The notes under the pieces were generated by a model. That model saw only the letters and a list, made by a program, of their open reading frames with translations, made no database searches and had not been told where the DNA came from. 64,000 nucleotides of DNA from Stutzerimonas stutzeri (GTDB lineage: Bacteria > Pseudomonadota > Gammaproteobacteria > Pseudomonadales > Pseudomonadaceae). Positions 18,416 to 28,326 of the stretch are shown one piece after another. Each line of letters opens with the position of its first letter. Within the stretch, counting starts at the first letter, position 1. The position numbers and the translations under genes are program-made. The stretch is from contig NZ_JAGQFP010000001.1 of NCBI RefSeq assembly GCF_019090095.1, positions 496,001 through 560,000 on the forward strand, in the 5' to 3' direction.

Positions 18416-19937
18416 TGGCGACTGCCTTGTTGTTGCAGCATGACGCTGTCGTATAAGAGCGCTTGGGTACCGTTGAAAACGCTAGGGACTTCTCAGCGAC
18501 TGTACCGCGGCGTAGCAGCTTGACGTCGCGGAAGTAATCCATGGACATCACCCAAGGCTCGCACGTCCCCTGCCGCGGCATGCGGTCCAAGGCGCGTTGC
18601 ACGTAGCCTGCACCGAAATCCAGCAACGGTCGGGTTTCCATTCCGTCCGGCGCTTTGGGCTCGCAAACGTTGTAGCCGTGACTGTCCATGAAGCCGAGCA
18701 AGCGACAGAAATGGTCGCATAGCAGGCATACTTTCAGTGTCCAGGATGAGTTGGTGTAGCCCACAGCGAAAGCAAAATTGGGTACGCCAGAGAGCATCAT
18801 GCCTTTGTAGGCCAGTGTCTCGCTGAGCACTATCGGTTTGCCATCTTTGTGCAGCGTAATGCCGCCGAAGAGCTGCACGTTTAGGCCAGTGGCAGTAATG
18901 ATGATGTCGGCCTTGAGGTGCTTCCCGGATTTAAGCGAGACACCCGACTCGGTAAAGCGCTCGATGTGGTCCGTAACGATTTCCGCTTTACCCGCGCTAA
19001 CAACCTTGAAGAGGTCGCCTTCGGGAACCGAGCACAAACGCTGATCCCAAGGGTTGTACGGCGGGTTGAAATGGACGTCGACCGGGTAGTCTTTAGGCAG
19101 CTCCCTACGAGTCAGCCATAGAAGCAGCTTGCGAGAGAGCTTGGGGAAGCGCTGGCAAAATCCCCAAAAGGAGAGGGTAATCTTGGCGTTCTTGTAGCGT
19201 GTCAGTGCGTAAGCGGTTTGCGCCGGCAGAATCTTGCGTAGGAATGCGGCAACTACATCGTTAGCGGGCTGGTTGATGATGTACGAAGGTGTTCGTTGCA
19301 GCATCGTGATGCTGGCGACCTTGTCCGCCATGGCGGGAATCAGGGTGACTGCGGTCGCGCCACTGCCGATGACCACGACGCGCTTGCCCGTGTAGTCCAA
19401 ATCCTCCGGCCAATGCTGGGGGTGAACGATCTGCCCCTGGAAGTGCTCGGCACCCTCGAAGCGAGGGGTAAATCCTTGATCGTAACGGTAGTAGCCCCCA
19501 GCGCTAAATAGCCAGCGGCATTCGATCGTTCGGACCTGCGACGTGCTTCCATCCTCAACAGCTACTGCCCACAAGCCCTTGTCAGTTTGCCAGTTTGCCG
19601 ACACGACCTTTTGCTTGTAGCGGATGAACTGCTCCAGCTGATGCTCGTCGATGGCTTCACCTAGATACTCGAGAATGTCTGCCGCGTCCGCCAATGACTT
19701 AGCCTTCGTCCAAGGCTTGAAGTCGAAGCCGAACGTGTACAGGTCTGAATCCGAACGGATGCCGGGATAGCGGAAAAGGTCCCATGTACCGCCCATCCGC
19801 TCGCGAGACTCCAGGATTGCGAAAACTTTGTCTGATTGCTCGCGCCGTAAATAGGCGGCCGCGCCGATGCCAGACACACCAGCTCCGATGATCAGTACAT
19901 CGAGCGGCTCAACCGGCAAAGCAGTGTGAACGGACAT
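18405..19937 (-). CDS. EthA-type flavin monooxygenase (Baeyer-Villiger)
   Basis: 510 residues from ATG 19937, which has a perfect GGAGG 4 bases upstream; the open frame extends to 20039 but lacks a ribosome site there. Elements: FAD-binding [35 protein letters not shown], the BVMO fingerprint FxGxxxHxxxWP as [20 protein letters not shown]-binding [15 protein letters not shown], and [12 protein letters not shown]. The pattern is close to EthA-family monooxygenases, which insert oxygen next to ketones and also oxidise sulphur or nitrogen. Together with the overlapping hydrolase, a ketone to ester to acid plus alcohol route is the natural reading. The promoter region carries one of two direct repeats shared with the divergent phyH gene. 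Confidence 0.85.
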   Translation of the reverse strand: MSVHTALPVEPLDVLIIGAGVSGIGAAAYLRREQSDKVFAILESRERMGGTWDLFRYPGIRSDSDLYTFGFDFKPWTKAKSLADAADILEYLGEAIDEHQLEQFIRYKQKVVSANWQTDKGLWAVAVEDGSTSQVRTIECRWLFSAGGYYRYDQGFTPRFEGAEHFQGQIVHPQHWPEDLDYTGKRVVVIGSGATAVTLIPAMADKVASITMLQRTPSYIINQPANDVVAAFLRKILPAQTAYALTRYKNAKITLSFWGFCQRFPKLSRKLLLWLTRRELPKDYPVDVHFNPPYNPWDQRLCSVPEGDLFKVVSAGKAEIVTDHIERFTESGVSLKSGKHLKADIIITATGLNVQLFGGITLHKDGKPIVLSETLAYKGMMLSGVPNFAFAVGYTNSSWTLKVCLLCDHFCRLLGFMDSHGYNVCEPKAPDGMETRPLLDFGAGYVQRALDRMPRQGTCEPWVMSMDYFRDVKLLRRGTVAEKSLAFSTVPKRSYTTASCCNNKAVANEH

Positions 19938-19976
19938 GTCGCCTCCAAATTGTTTTGTTATAGAGACTGATCGGTT

Positions 19977-20000
19977 GACTTGATCGTTTGAACAGATTAG
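19977..20000. promoter_or_regulatory. Direct repeat copy 1 (candidate operator)
   Basis: GACTTGATCG-TT-TGAACAG, extended to 24 bases, 40 bases upstream of the monooxygenase start. It matches 19 of 24 bases of the copy at 20333-20356 in front of the divergent PhyH gene. Likely a shared regulator site; which regulator is unknown. Confidence 0.45.
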
Positions 20001-20332
20001 GGCTGCGAATGTCGTGGCGCAATGTACAAAAAGCACCATTAGGCGGTTGATTCGGGGCGATCTGCACCTGTGCTGTAGCGATCTACGAGAAGAGGGGCGG
20101 AGTTTCCACCAACGACGGGCTCGCTATGCAGGCTGATCCGACAACAGGTCCGCCGTTCGCGCACCATGTGAACGACTGGGGTGTTTGTCGATGGCTCCTT
20201 GGTGCACCCACTAGCTCAATTGGGCTGTCCTCTAGGGCTACTAGCCATAGAAGGCAGACCAGGCGCGCGATAGATCGTCGAACAGCGATGCACCCAAACT
20301 CCCCGATAGGTGGACAAGTTTGTTGATCATAT
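20001..20332. other. Intergenic region between divergent monooxygenase and PhyH genes
   Basis: Non-coding as far as I can see. Short ORFs lack ribosome sites and family resemblance. It should hold the two divergent promoters; no sigma54 pattern was found. Confidence 0.5.
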
Positions 20333-20356
20333 GACTTAATCGGCTGAACAGGTTTG
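20333..20356. promoter_or_regulatory. Direct repeat copy 2 (candidate operator)
   Basis: GACTTAATCG-GC-TGAACAG, extended to 24 bases, same orientation as copy 1, about 130 bases before the PhyH start at 20489. The pairing of two near-identical 24-mers across a divergent promoter region suggests coordinated control. Confidence 0.45.
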
Positions 20357-20488
20357 GTGATGATGCAGTTCTGGCCTGAGACCACGGTTCGCGGGGTGCA
20401 AGTAGGTGGCGCTGCGTATGCACCTCCGAGCCGGACGCCCAGGCAAACCGGATCAAAACAACGACAAAACCAGACAAGGTATAAGCAC

Positions 20489-21376
20489 ATGGATACCGGG
20501 AAACTTTCGACGGTCAGCAGCGATGCATCGATTGAGCATGTGGTAGAGATCATCAGGCGTGACGGCGGAGTAATCATTTCGGACTTTCTGTCCGCACCGA
20601 CGCTGCAGTCGCTGGCAGAAGAGCTGGAGCCCTACCTGAACGCGACGCCTTGCGGAGCGGACCCGTACTTCGCCGGAGCGCAGACGCGCCGGGTCGGTAG
20701 AATCATCGCGCGCAGCGACACGGCGGTTGAGGTGGCACTCAATCCACTATTTATTGAGTCGGCCAGACAGATCCTGCAGACGCCGACCCATGTTTGGGTG
20801 GGTACCGATCGAGTTGCGATTGAGCCCGATATTCAATTGAGCATTACACAGGCCATTCAGATTGGACCGGGCCAAGGCCGTCAGCCTTTGCACCGCGATG
20901 ACGCTACCTCCCTTTGGCGGCATCCGCAGTATGGTCGAGAGGCCCGTCTGCAAATCATGCTTGCGATTTCGGACTTTACTGAAGAAAACGGGGCGACCCG
21001 TGTCATACCAGGTAGCCATCACTGGGACGACGACAGAATGCCGACGCAGGAGGAAACGGTGGCTGCAGAAATGAAGGCTGGCTCCGCACTACTGTGGCTG
21101 GGATCGGTGTACCACGGCGGCGGTTCCAACAGGTCCGCATACCCCCGCACCGGCCTGACCATGGCATATGACCTAGCCTTTCTGCGTCTGGAGGAGAATC
21201 ACTTTCTATCCATTCCCCTTGAGCGGGTTCGCCAGCTTCCCTCACAGATGCAGCGCCTGCTGGGCTGGAGTGCCAGCTCAACGCTGCTAGGTTGGGTAGA
21301 AATCGATGGCCAGATGCGGGACCCACAAGAACTCTTGGGCATGGCCACCTTTCAGCAGCCCGGCAACGGCTTTTGA
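20489..21376 (+). CDS. Phytanoyl-CoA dioxygenase (PhyH) family protein
   Basis: 295 residues. A non-haem iron, 2-oxoglutarate-dependent fold: the metal-binding HxD appears in RQPLHRDDATSLW (about residue 130), ISDFTEENGATRVIPGSHHWD follows, and the distal His is in GSVYHGGGSNRS (about residue 210), with an Arg (YPRTGLT) for 2-oxoglutarate. Family members hydroxylate diverse small molecules, so the substrate is open. Start choice: ATG 20489 with AAGG upstream; the open frame reaches back to 20354 without a ribosome site. It is divergent from the monooxygenase operon. Confidence 0.8.
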   Translation: MDTGKLSTVSSDASIEHVVEIIRRDGGVIISDFLSAPTLQSLAEELEPYLNATPCGADPYFAGAQTRRVGRIIARSDTAVEVALNPLFIESARQILQTPTHVWVGTDRVAIEPDIQLSITQAIQIGPGQGRQPLHRDDATSLWRHPQYGREARLQIMLAISDFTEENGATRVIPGSHHWDDDRMPTQEETVAAEMKAGSALLWLGSVYHGGGSNRSAYPRTGLTMAYDLAFLRLEENHFLSIPLERVRQLPSQMQRLLGWSASSTLLGWVEIDGQMRDPQELLGMATFQQPGNGF

Positions 21377-21679
21377 TCATGGCGCCGTGACGGGCGACCC
21401 TGTTGATGCGCTGGCAAGGCGATGACCGGGTGATCGGTGCACCGCGGTTTGGGGCAAATGCGCAAGAAGTCGTGCATCTGGTGCAAGCTTCGATTTCATG
21501 CTGCATCATCAGCATCGACAAACAGTAGCGCAGGCAATTTTGCTGGAGCGGAAACAGCGAGCAGCGGTTTGGTTTCCTGTTTCCTCTCTGGCGGCCGGTC
21601 CTGCGAAGGTCTCATTTCGCTGAATGCCTCGGTGCAACTGCACTCTTTCATTCCGTATGTTGGGTTCTGTTGAGTATCC
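21377..21679. other. Intergenic region with an inverted repeat
   Basis: No gene seen. An 8-bp inverted repeat GGAAACAG (21550-21557) / CTGTTTCC (21577-21584) lies about 100 bases before the PucR-type regulator; it could be a terminator of phyH or an operator. Confidence 0.4.
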
Positions 21680-22933
21680 ATGATCAGCGCGCGATCCCCC
21701 TGGCCACGCCCCTCCGAAGCGGTTCGTGAGCTCATGCGCCAAGGCGCCGAGCTCGCGCAGACGCTACCAGCGGATTGGCTCGATTACCTGAACCAGTCCC
21801 TTTTTCCTTCGCCCGAAGACGCGAAGCTGCTCGAGGACCCTGTGATCCTCGCAGCGTTCCGGCGTGCCAATCGCGCAGAGCTGCTGCACTGGGCGAGTGC
21901 CAACCTTCACCGACCCGGAGAACCTGTGGAAGCCTACGTGTCTGCTGACATGGTGGACACGGCCAGGGAGCTAGCGCGCAGGGGAGGGGCGGAATTGTTG
22001 ATTAATGTCGCCCGGTCAACACAAAACGCAGCCTGGGATCTATGGATGAAAATGGCGTTTCGCCTGACTCAGGATCCCGTGTTGCTCGAGGAGTTCTTGG
22101 AGGTCTCGTCGCGGTCGATATCTGACTTCATCAACAAAAATATGCTCGTGGTAACTCAGGTCATCACGGAAGAAAAAAATGCCCAGGCCCACGATGACCC
22201 TCTGGACCGGCGCAGTTGGGTCAGTCGCTTGCTAGATGGCAGAGACGTGAGCGCGGAGCAGTTCAGCAGGCGCCTTGGGTATAGCCTCTCACAAAGGCAC
22301 TATGCTTCCCTCGTCTGGAGCGAAACTCCAGAAGCGGAAATACAGCCGCTCGAGGACATGGCGCGAGCGTTGGCTGGTCTGACGGCGACCTTAGCGCCCT
22401 TGATCGTGTTCGCAGGCCCAGCGACTTTATGGGTCTGGTTCAGCGCGACAAAGCCGCTTGATGTGAATCTGCTGCAGGGTATTGCCCAACAGTTCCCACA
22501 GCTTCGCGCTGCGATCGGCGCGGCTGGTGCCGGAATCAATGGCTTTCGGCGATCACACCTTGAAGCCGTGACGACGCAGAGGTTGATGGGCCGTTTGCCT
22601 GGCGCGCCCGCTGTGGCCACGATCGACCAGGTAAGAATGGTATCGCTGATGACCCACGACGCCCGTGCGGCTAGGCAGTTTGTCCTAAGCACGCTGGGCC
22701 GACTGGCGAGCGAGCCCGTAGCGCTTCAGCGCACGTTGCACGCCTTTCTAGCTAACGGCTGTAACATCACCCGAACCGCTGAAGCACTTGGTTCTCACCG
22801 CAATACGCTACTGCGCCGGCTGGAGCGTGCCCAGGAACTGCTACCTATCCCGTTCGCCGATCATCGCATCCAAATCGCAGCAGCCCTTGAGTTGGTGATC
22901 TGGAGCATGCCGCTGGACGACGTTGAGCAATAG
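21680..22933 (+). CDS. PucR/CdaR-type transcriptional regulator
   Basis: 417 residues. The C-terminal 60 residues are the PucR-type helix-turn-helix: LQRTLHAFLANGCNITRTAEALGSHRNTLLRRLERAQELL. A middle part (about 190-330) resembles the GGDEF-like domain of this family and the N-terminal 180 residues are helical (sensor, unrecognised). Family members control catabolic genes from a ligand-bound state. It follows phyH in the same direction; regulation of the monooxygenase/PhyH set is possible but untested. The ribosome site before ATG 21680 is weak, so the start may differ. Confidence 0.75.
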   Translation: MISARSPWPRPSEAVRELMRQGAELAQTLPADWLDYLNQSLFPSPEDAKLLEDPVILAAFRRANRAELLHWASANLHRPGEPVEAYVSADMVDTARELARRGGAELLINVARSTQNAAWDLWMKMAFRLTQDPVLLEEFLEVSSRSISDFINKNMLVVTQVITEEKNAQAHDDPLDRRSWVSRLLDGRDVSAEQFSRRLGYSLSQRHYASLVWSETPEAEIQPLEDMARALAGLTATLAPLIVFAGPATLWVWFSATKPLDVNLLQGIAQQFPQLRAAIGAAGAGINGFRRSHLEAVTTQRLMGRLPGAPAVATIDQVRMVSLMTHDARAARQFVLSTLGRLASEPVALQRTLHAFLANGCNITRTAEALGSHRNTLLRRLERAQELLPIPFADHRIQIAAALELVIWSMPLDDVEQ

Positions 22934-23181
22934 ACCGTGCCCCCCCGTTTCGCCAGGGATAGGGGAGCGCGTCGCGAATCATGTGGCCTGCCATTAAGTA
23001 GCCCGCTCGGTCATACCGGGTGCCTGGATTTATCAGCTGGTGATTTTCCAGCGATCATCCGACAACAACTGGCGTGATGCTTGGCACGTTTTTCGACGCC
23101 GCCACGATGCAAAAGAAAGCCTCGCCGAGCGTGCCGGTCGACCGGCGTTTAGGCTGAGTGGCTATTCCGGGCTGAGCACAT
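22934..23181. other. Intergenic, no gene seen
   Basis: Follows the PucR-type gene and precedes the remains of the porin pseudogene. No ORF with support; probably part of the deleted 3' portion of the porin region. Confidence 0.4.
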
Positions 23182-23700
23182 TTACTGTCCTATCGACGCG
23201 CAATTAGTAGCAAAACTCATGCGATCGATAAGCAACGCACCCATTGGCTGGCTAGGCCATTGGATGCGTCGAGTCTCATCCGGCAGCCGTAGCCAGGGGT
23301 GTGTGAAGCCTACGTCGAGGGTTTCCGAGTACATATAGATCGGCAGTCGCAGGCGACCGGCGCGTAGTGTCAGACCCTGCGCGGCGGCAAAGGATAGGTA
23401 GGCCCATTCCAGGTTGCCCTTCCAGGTGTCCTGCTCCGATTTAACGGTGGCCTGTACGGTCACGTTCAGCTTGTCGGTCAGTCCATATTGGAGTTAGCCG
23501 CCCAATTTGGACAGTTGGTCACCTCTCCAGACGTCAGTGGTCTGCCCATTTATGCCGAAGCTCCGCCCCTGATCTTCACCGCCCAGGTGGGTGAGGGCGG
23601 CGGTGCCGAAGCCGTTTAGTCGATATTCACCCTGCTCTAGGGCCATGGCCGGCGTACTCGCGATGAGACCTGCGAGGCCGAATACTCTGATGCTTTGCAT
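23182..23700 (-). pseudogene. Decayed outer-membrane porin gene
   Basis: On the minus strand a start at 23700 gives a signal peptide (VFGLAGLIASTPAMALEQGEY) and a beta-barrel start, LNGFGTAALTHLGGEDQG. After QLSKLGG a TAA interrupts the frame (23494-23496), and the same frame then continues LQYGLTDKLNVTVQATVK, LEWAYLSFAAAQGLTLRAGRLRLP, LDVGFTHPWLRLPDE. This alternation of strands is a Pseudomonas porin-like family of about 400 residues. From about 23280 the sequence stops resembling it, so the 3' two thirds are lost. One nonsense codon plus a truncation make it non-functional. Confidence 0.7.
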
Positions 23701-24261
23701 GCGTCTACTGCTCTTGTTGTTGGGGAAGGTCAGATGCGGAACCGGGCCGTGGCAGCGCGCAGGTCACCCCGCTGCTGACCAGCCCATTCGCCCAGGCGTG
23801 CCGCTGCGCCCTCGGCGCCCTCGGCGCCCTGCGAGCTCGCCTGGGTGTACTGCGGCAACACTTCGGTGTCGGTTACGGCGAAGCGGTAGGCCTGGGTGAG
23901 ACGGGGGGCAGCACAACAGGGCCTTGCAGCCTAATGGCAAAGTCCCCGATCGGCCTGGAGTGCTCCCTTGAGCCAATAGCGTCATCGCTACACGCCCCGT
24001 ACCACCACGGTATACGGTGACGATTAATTATCGTATCTACTGTTATTCAAAATACACGAATTTAATATCGTGGCAAGCCGAACTGCGTGAGCCGGCAACC
24101 GCACAGGAGGCGTGCGGCCGAGAGGAGGGCGTCGGTCGAATCGACAGGAGATAAAGGTGCTGCTTTGAAAACGGCGGCTTAGATACAGATGGGCGAGTTG
24201 TGAGAGCAGGGAGCGGCGCCGGAACTGTGCCGGCGCGACGCACCTTGATGCGAGTGAGGAG
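23701..24261. pseudogene. Fragment of an upstream gene and decayed DNA
   Basis: On the minus strand, a frame ending in TGA at 23730-23732 reads RLTQAYRFAVTDTEVLPQYT and QGAEGAEGAAARLGEWAGQQ and ends ATARFRI, just 30 bases before the porin start. It looks like the C-terminus of a real protein, but upstream the frame is broken by stops and continues only in another frame (GDFAIRLQGPVVLP), which suggests a frameshift. I cannot name the family. The rest up to 24261 holds nothing that I recognise. Confidence 0.4.
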
Positions 24262-24966
24262 TTACTGCGAGCCGGCTTTGCCTTTGGATTGACCACTGGC
24301 GGCCGAGGGCGGAGAAATCATAACGATGAACGCATCGAGGAGGGCCTGCCCCCGCTCCGTGCCAAAGCGTTCGGGCTCGATAGGTAGCATCATAAGCCAG
24401 CCATCACTGAACGCGGTGATGTGGTCGGCCAACAGATCGGCGGGTATATCCTGGCGAATCTTGCCCTGGTGCTGCCCTTCCTCCAGTAATGATGTGCAGG
24501 TTCGGCGGAAGTGGGCTTGGCGCTGCCTGATTACGTTGGCAAATGCTGGTTCGTGTCGGGCATGGGTGAGCAGTTGCAGCCAGGCGAGCCAACTGTTCGG
24601 GTCTTCCTGGCTAATCCATTGGTGCCACTGGTGCATCAGCGACTTGATGTCGATCTGATTTCGGTTTACCTCGAGGAGCGCTTCGACCCGGTCAAACAAG
24701 TTCTGTGCCGCGGCACTTACCATCTCCTCCTTGTTGGCAAAGTAATAGGTTACAGCTCCAGTCGTACATCCTGCCTGTTGCGCCACCTTGCGCATCGAGG
24801 CGCCGGCGTAGCCCTCTTGGGCGATCACTGCGATTGCAGCCTTCAACAACTCGGCCCGTTTTGCGAGATGGTCGCCTACGGGACGCCCGCGGCGACCCAT
24901 GGATTTGTTGTCGCTAGCATGGTGGTGTTGAATCTTGGAATTCGGATCAGGGCGCGATTCTGGCAT
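24262..24966 (-). CDS. TetR-family regulator (BetI-like)
   Basis: About 234 residues from ATG 24966 (MPESRPDP); a start at 24900 (MGRRGRPV) would give 212 and an upstream one at 25101 is open as well, and none has a strong ribosome site. DNA-binding part: AELLKAAIAVIAQEGYAGASMRKVAQQAGCTTGAVTYYFANKEEM, a textbook TetR helix-turn-helix. The C-terminal ligand domain contains WLAWLQLLTHARHEPAFANV, typical of the BetI-like branch. The target is unknown; it lies between a decayed porin gene and a second TetR gene. Confidence 0.8.
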   Translation of the reverse strand: MPESRPDPNSKIQHHHASDNKSMGRRGRPVGDHLAKRAELLKAAIAVIAQEGYAGASMRKVAQQAGCTTGAVTYYFANKEEMVSAAAQNLFDRVEALLEVNRNQIDIKSLMHQWHQWISQEDPNSWLAWLQLLTHARHEPAFANVIRQRQAHFRRTCTSLLEEGQHQGKIRQDIPADLLADHITAFSDGWLMMLPIEPERFGTERGQALLDAFIVMISPPSAASGQSKGKAGSQ

Positions 24967-25387
24967 GAGATATTTAGGGGATCGGTCAATCGGAGCGTCA
25001 GTGGCCGCTGTGCGCGTAGGTGTACCGCGACCGAGCATAGAGGAAAACAGTTTGAGAGGGCATCCTTCATCGGATACTAGATGGATGGGGCCGCAGGACA
25101 TTGCAGCACTGGCATTGCTGGCGCCTGAGTTCGACCCAGACGGCGTATCGACACGGTAGCCCCTTTGAACTGGGCGAGGGAAAACGAAGCCTGATCCTCG
25201 CGGGCGGTCTTCAAATTTCCAGTCGGCGGGAGTCTAAGAGCTCGTTGAGCTCGCGCTTGGATGCATTTGAATGCGGCAGGGGGCGTCGATAAAAACATCC
25301 ATGTTTATCAAGATTGCTGGCTGGTGTTTCGCGAGGTGCGCTCAATGGGCGCACCGCCTAGGGTGCAGTAAAGCAGATGGTGCTTGT

Positions 25388-25969
25388 TTAATAGCTTCCC
25401 ACTAGCAGTTTCACCGCCTGGCAGGCCGTCTCGGTCTCCTCCTTTAACCGGTCCAGGTCACCATGGCCTGACCAAGCGAGCAGCAGGCCGTCCATCAGAT
25501 TGATGAGAAGGCGACTGATCGCCGTCAGCTTGGCCTGGTCCAGCTGAGAGCCGGTGATCCGTTTGATCGCGCGCTCTGTCGCCTCCACCGCCATCGCATA
25601 GATCTTCGTGGCCATTTCCGGATTGTTCCGCAGGGTCCAGAAAAACAGCTCTGATTGTGTTCTCGCTAGATCCGGGTGCTCGGTGAACCAATGTATCGCC
25701 CGACGCAGCATCTCCGCGGTGGACTCCGCTGCGGTGCTTCCAACCGGAACGTGCTCCAATGCCTGATGTGGCAAATCGAAGAGCGACTCGTAGACGGCGT
25801 AAAACAGCTCGTCCTTGGTATGAAATACGTAGTGCAGTGAAGCAAGCGGAGAGTTTGCCGCTACAGCGATGCGTCTGGTGGTTGCATTGGCAACGCCATG
25901 CTCAGCAATCACCTTAACGGTGGCTTCGATAAAGTCCTGTCTGCGCAAATCAGCGCCAATCCTCGCCAT
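25388..25969 (-). CDS. TetR-family regulator
   Basis: 193 residues. N-terminal helix-turn-helix: FIEATVKVIAEHGVANATTRRIAVAANSPLASLHYVFHTKDELFYAVY. The ligand-binding half has HWFTEHPDLARTQSELFFW. The promoter side (26144-26157) carries a sequence resembling the inverted core of the direct repeats in front of the monooxygenase and PhyH genes, so this protein is a candidate for controlling them and itself (inference). The neighbours are another TetR gene and the divergent FAD oxidoreductase. Confidence 0.8.
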   Translation of the reverse strand: MARIGADLRRQDFIEATVKVIAEHGVANATTRRIAVAANSPLASLHYVFHTKDELFYAVYESLFDLPHQALEHVPVGSTAAESTAEMLRRAIHWFTEHPDLARTQSELFFWTLRNNPEMATKIYAMAVEATERAIKRITGSQLDQAKLTAISRLLINLMDGLLLAWSGHGDLDRLKEETETACQAVKLLVGSY

Positions 25970-26660
25970 TAGGCCATCTCCATTCTACGGATCACCACCG
26001 CGGTACCGAATTTCGGCAACCGGTGTGGAGTGGTGGTGGATGCTAGCTTGCGGCAGCGCCGCGCCATGACCCTGAATCCTGCAAGCCGGACATGCGCACC
26101 CACTCCTAGCGGCAGGACGCAATTGGCTTTTGAATTCTCAACTTGTTCATTTGATCGGGTCGCTTGATCTGGAGTCTGACACATGATCGCGCGCATCTCT
26201 AGAACGGGAGGGCGCCTGGTTGCGTTTCGGACACTGCTGGAGTCGGGCTCTGCGGGGGCACGACGCGATAAAAAGCACCAGACCAGGTCATCCCCCGGCC
26301 GCGACAGCGAGTACATGTCGATCAGCGGCGTGCAGCCGATGGGCCTTATGACTTCGCCACTGAAAGCGGTATGCCGATGACCCTTGTTGGTTGGTAACTA
26401 TCTCGGTGCGCCGGGCACCGACGTGCAGGTTGTCCAGATCACAGTGGTATGGGGGAAATGTTTTCGCCTGGCGAACTGGGTGCGCTAGACAACGCCGGCA
26501 CGCCTGTTGGCGTACAAAGCGCCAGGCTGCGTCTTCTGCTTCCGGGCCTGCATTTACCGCTACTGACTCACGTCCATGGTCGGCAGGCCTGCCACGCCCC
26601 GCAGACGTCGTATTGACCCACCCCCACTTCTCGGTTGGCGCATCAGCCGCTGGTGCATGC
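25970..26660. other. Intergenic region with possible remnants
   Basis: About 690 bases without a supported gene. On the plus strand a short open piece GNYLGAPGTDVQVVQITVVW (about 26395-26455) reads like protein but stops soon after and has no start. TGTTCATTTGATCG at 26144-26157 resembles an inverted form of the operator-like repeats at 19977 and 20333. Confidence 0.4.
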
Positions 26661-26685
26661 GCTCCCGAGGCGGCGCTTCGGGAGC
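26661..26685 (+). terminator. Hairpin upstream of the FAD oxidoreductase
   Basis: GCTCCCGA / TCGGGAGC, a perfect 8-bp stem with a 9-base loop, followed by TATTT. It lies 100 bases before the FAD oxidoreductase gene; it may end a lost upstream gene or form part of the leader. Confidence 0.45.
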
Positions 26686-26789
26686 TATTTAGGGTAACGA
26701 TCAATATAATAACAACTGTTGCGTAAAGTTCTGTGTAGCAGTACAGTGCCCGCAAATAACAGCTGAACCCTGGGCCAGGAGTGCGGTGT

Positions 26790-28154
26790 ATGAGTCGTGG
26801 AAGTGAATCGGCCAGCGCAATGACAGGGTCGCTGCGCTTTCGGAGAACCGGCGGCTGGGTTGACCGCCCAGCTGATTTGCAGCCCGAACTGGAAGGTCAT
26901 GTCAGTGCAGATGTGATCGTGGTTGGGGCCGGATTTGCCGGTCTGTCTACGGCGCTTGAGCTCACTGCCCGCGGCGCGAGGGTCGTGCTGCTAGAGCAGG
27001 AATTTGGCGGCTTCGGTGCAAGTGGACGTAACGCCGGTTATCTACTTGGCAGCATGGGGATCGAATTCGAGCTCTTCGTCAAGCGCGTCGGTTTTGAACA
27101 CGCTAGGAAGTTCGTCAGCTACTACGACGAGGCGGTTTGCTACGTGGAGCGAAGGCTGACCGAGTTGGGGATAGATTGCGACTACAACCCTTCTGGCGTC
27201 ATCAGGGCTGTCGTACATCCTTCGCAGGAAAAGTGGCTGCGTCGAAGCATGGAGCTTGGTCTTAAGCTGGGATCCGTTACAAGATTCGTGAACTCAGCCG
27301 AGATGCGTAGGCGTGGGATTCCTCCGGCGTTTCTGTTTGGATGCGAGCAACGCGGCGGCACGCTGAATCCCGGCAAATACGTGAGCGGACTACGCCGCGC
27401 GGCACTCCAGGCGGGGGTGAGGCTGTACGAGAGAACTCCGCTTCTTTCTTATAAAGAGGGGTCGGTCGTCACGTGCAAGACCGCACGCGGCAGTGCAAGC
27501 GCACCACTCATGGTTCTGGCGACCAACGCTTACACGCCACAGCTGGGGCTGCTGCGCGACAAGGTTGCTCCGCTACGGGTCTCCGCGATCGAAACGGAAC
27601 CGCTCTCCCAGACGCAACTGGCATCGCTGGGCTGGCAGGGTCGGGAAGGGATCATCACGCCGCATCTGACCATGGAAAGCCACCGCCTGACTGCACACAA
27701 CACCATGGTTTTGACTGTTAAGAAATTGAACTACGTCTACGGCTCGAAGACCCCTAACGTGCCGGATCACGGTGCCTACGACGCTTTAGCAAAGACGCTA
27801 CGCGAGCGATACCCCTCTCTCCAAGGCCTGGGTATCCAGCATTGCTGGAGCGGATACGTCAGCGTGGCGTACGACGCGCTGCCTGTGGTTGGCGCAACCG
27901 GGGCGCAGCAAAACATTCTCTATGTGTCCGGTTGCTCAGGGCATGGTCTCGCCACCCATTCGTTTGTGGGGCAACTGCTTGCCGAGAAAATGCATGGCGA
28001 CGAAACACCACTCTTGGATGCTTTGTGCCACAAGACGCCTTCGACGTTACCTGAGCCGTTCCAATGGTGTGCTCTGAAGGCCACCTTCGCAGCGATTAAA
28101 CAGTATGACGATTGGACGAACCGCAAGGCGCGTAAGACCGCAACCGCGTACTAA
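26790..28154 (+). CDS. FAD-dependent amine/amino-acid oxidoreductase (DAO family, PuuB-like)
   Basis: 454 residues. FAD-binding VIVVGAGFAGLSTALELTARG is near residue 40 and FGGFGASGRNAGYLLGSMG near residue 70, the pattern of gamma-glutamylputrescine oxidase and related D-amino-acid-oxidase-fold proteins. The C-terminal VSGCSGHGLATHSFVGQLLAE closes the FAD site. Family reaction: oxidation of a primary or secondary amine to an imine or aldehyde. Start choice: ATG 26790 with AGGAG 8 bases before; the GTG at 26781 overlaps that site. It stands alone between a TetR gene and a membrane protein gene. Confidence 0.8.
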   Translation: MSRGSESASAMTGSLRFRRTGGWVDRPADLQPELEGHVSADVIVVGAGFAGLSTALELTARGARVVLLEQEFGGFGASGRNAGYLLGSMGIEFELFVKRVGFEHARKFVSYYDEAVCYVERRLTELGIDCDYNPSGVIRAVVHPSQEKWLRRSMELGLKLGSVTRFVNSAEMRRRGIPPAFLFGCEQRGGTLNPGKYVSGLRRAALQAGVRLYERTPLLSYKEGSVVTCKTARGSASAPLMVLATNAYTPQLGLLRDKVAPLRVSAIETEPLSQTQLASLGWQGREGIITPHLTMESHRLTAHNTMVLTVKKLNYVYGSKTPNVPDHGAYDALAKTLRERYPSLQGLGIQHCWSGYVSVAYDALPVVGATGAQQNILYVSGCSGHGLATHSFVGQLLAEKMHGDETPLLDALCHKTPSTLPEPFQWCALKATFAAIKQYDDWTNRKARKTATAY

Positions 28155-28326
28155 GCAATAACAACGCTTCGTGTCTTCGGGCTTCCCTGAAGGGTCGCAA
28201 CCTTGTGCGATAGATGCCGCCAGGCCGCGATCTAACATTATGCAGGACGTGAAGTGACTCGCCACCTTGCAGCACTCGCCTGCTACGGCGAAGTGATGCG
28301 TTAAGTTAAGTGTCTGAGGGCTTATT

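Noticed and set aside
26731..26746. CTGTGTAGCAGTACAG, a formal CTGT-N8-ACAG LexA match upstream of the FAD oxidoreductase
   Set aside because: The centre is not AT-rich, it is not over an evident promoter, and the gene has no link to DNA repair; probably chance.
26288..26755. 155-residue minus-strand ORF before the FAD oxidoreductase
   Set aside because: No ribosome site, odd composition and no family; treated as non-coding.
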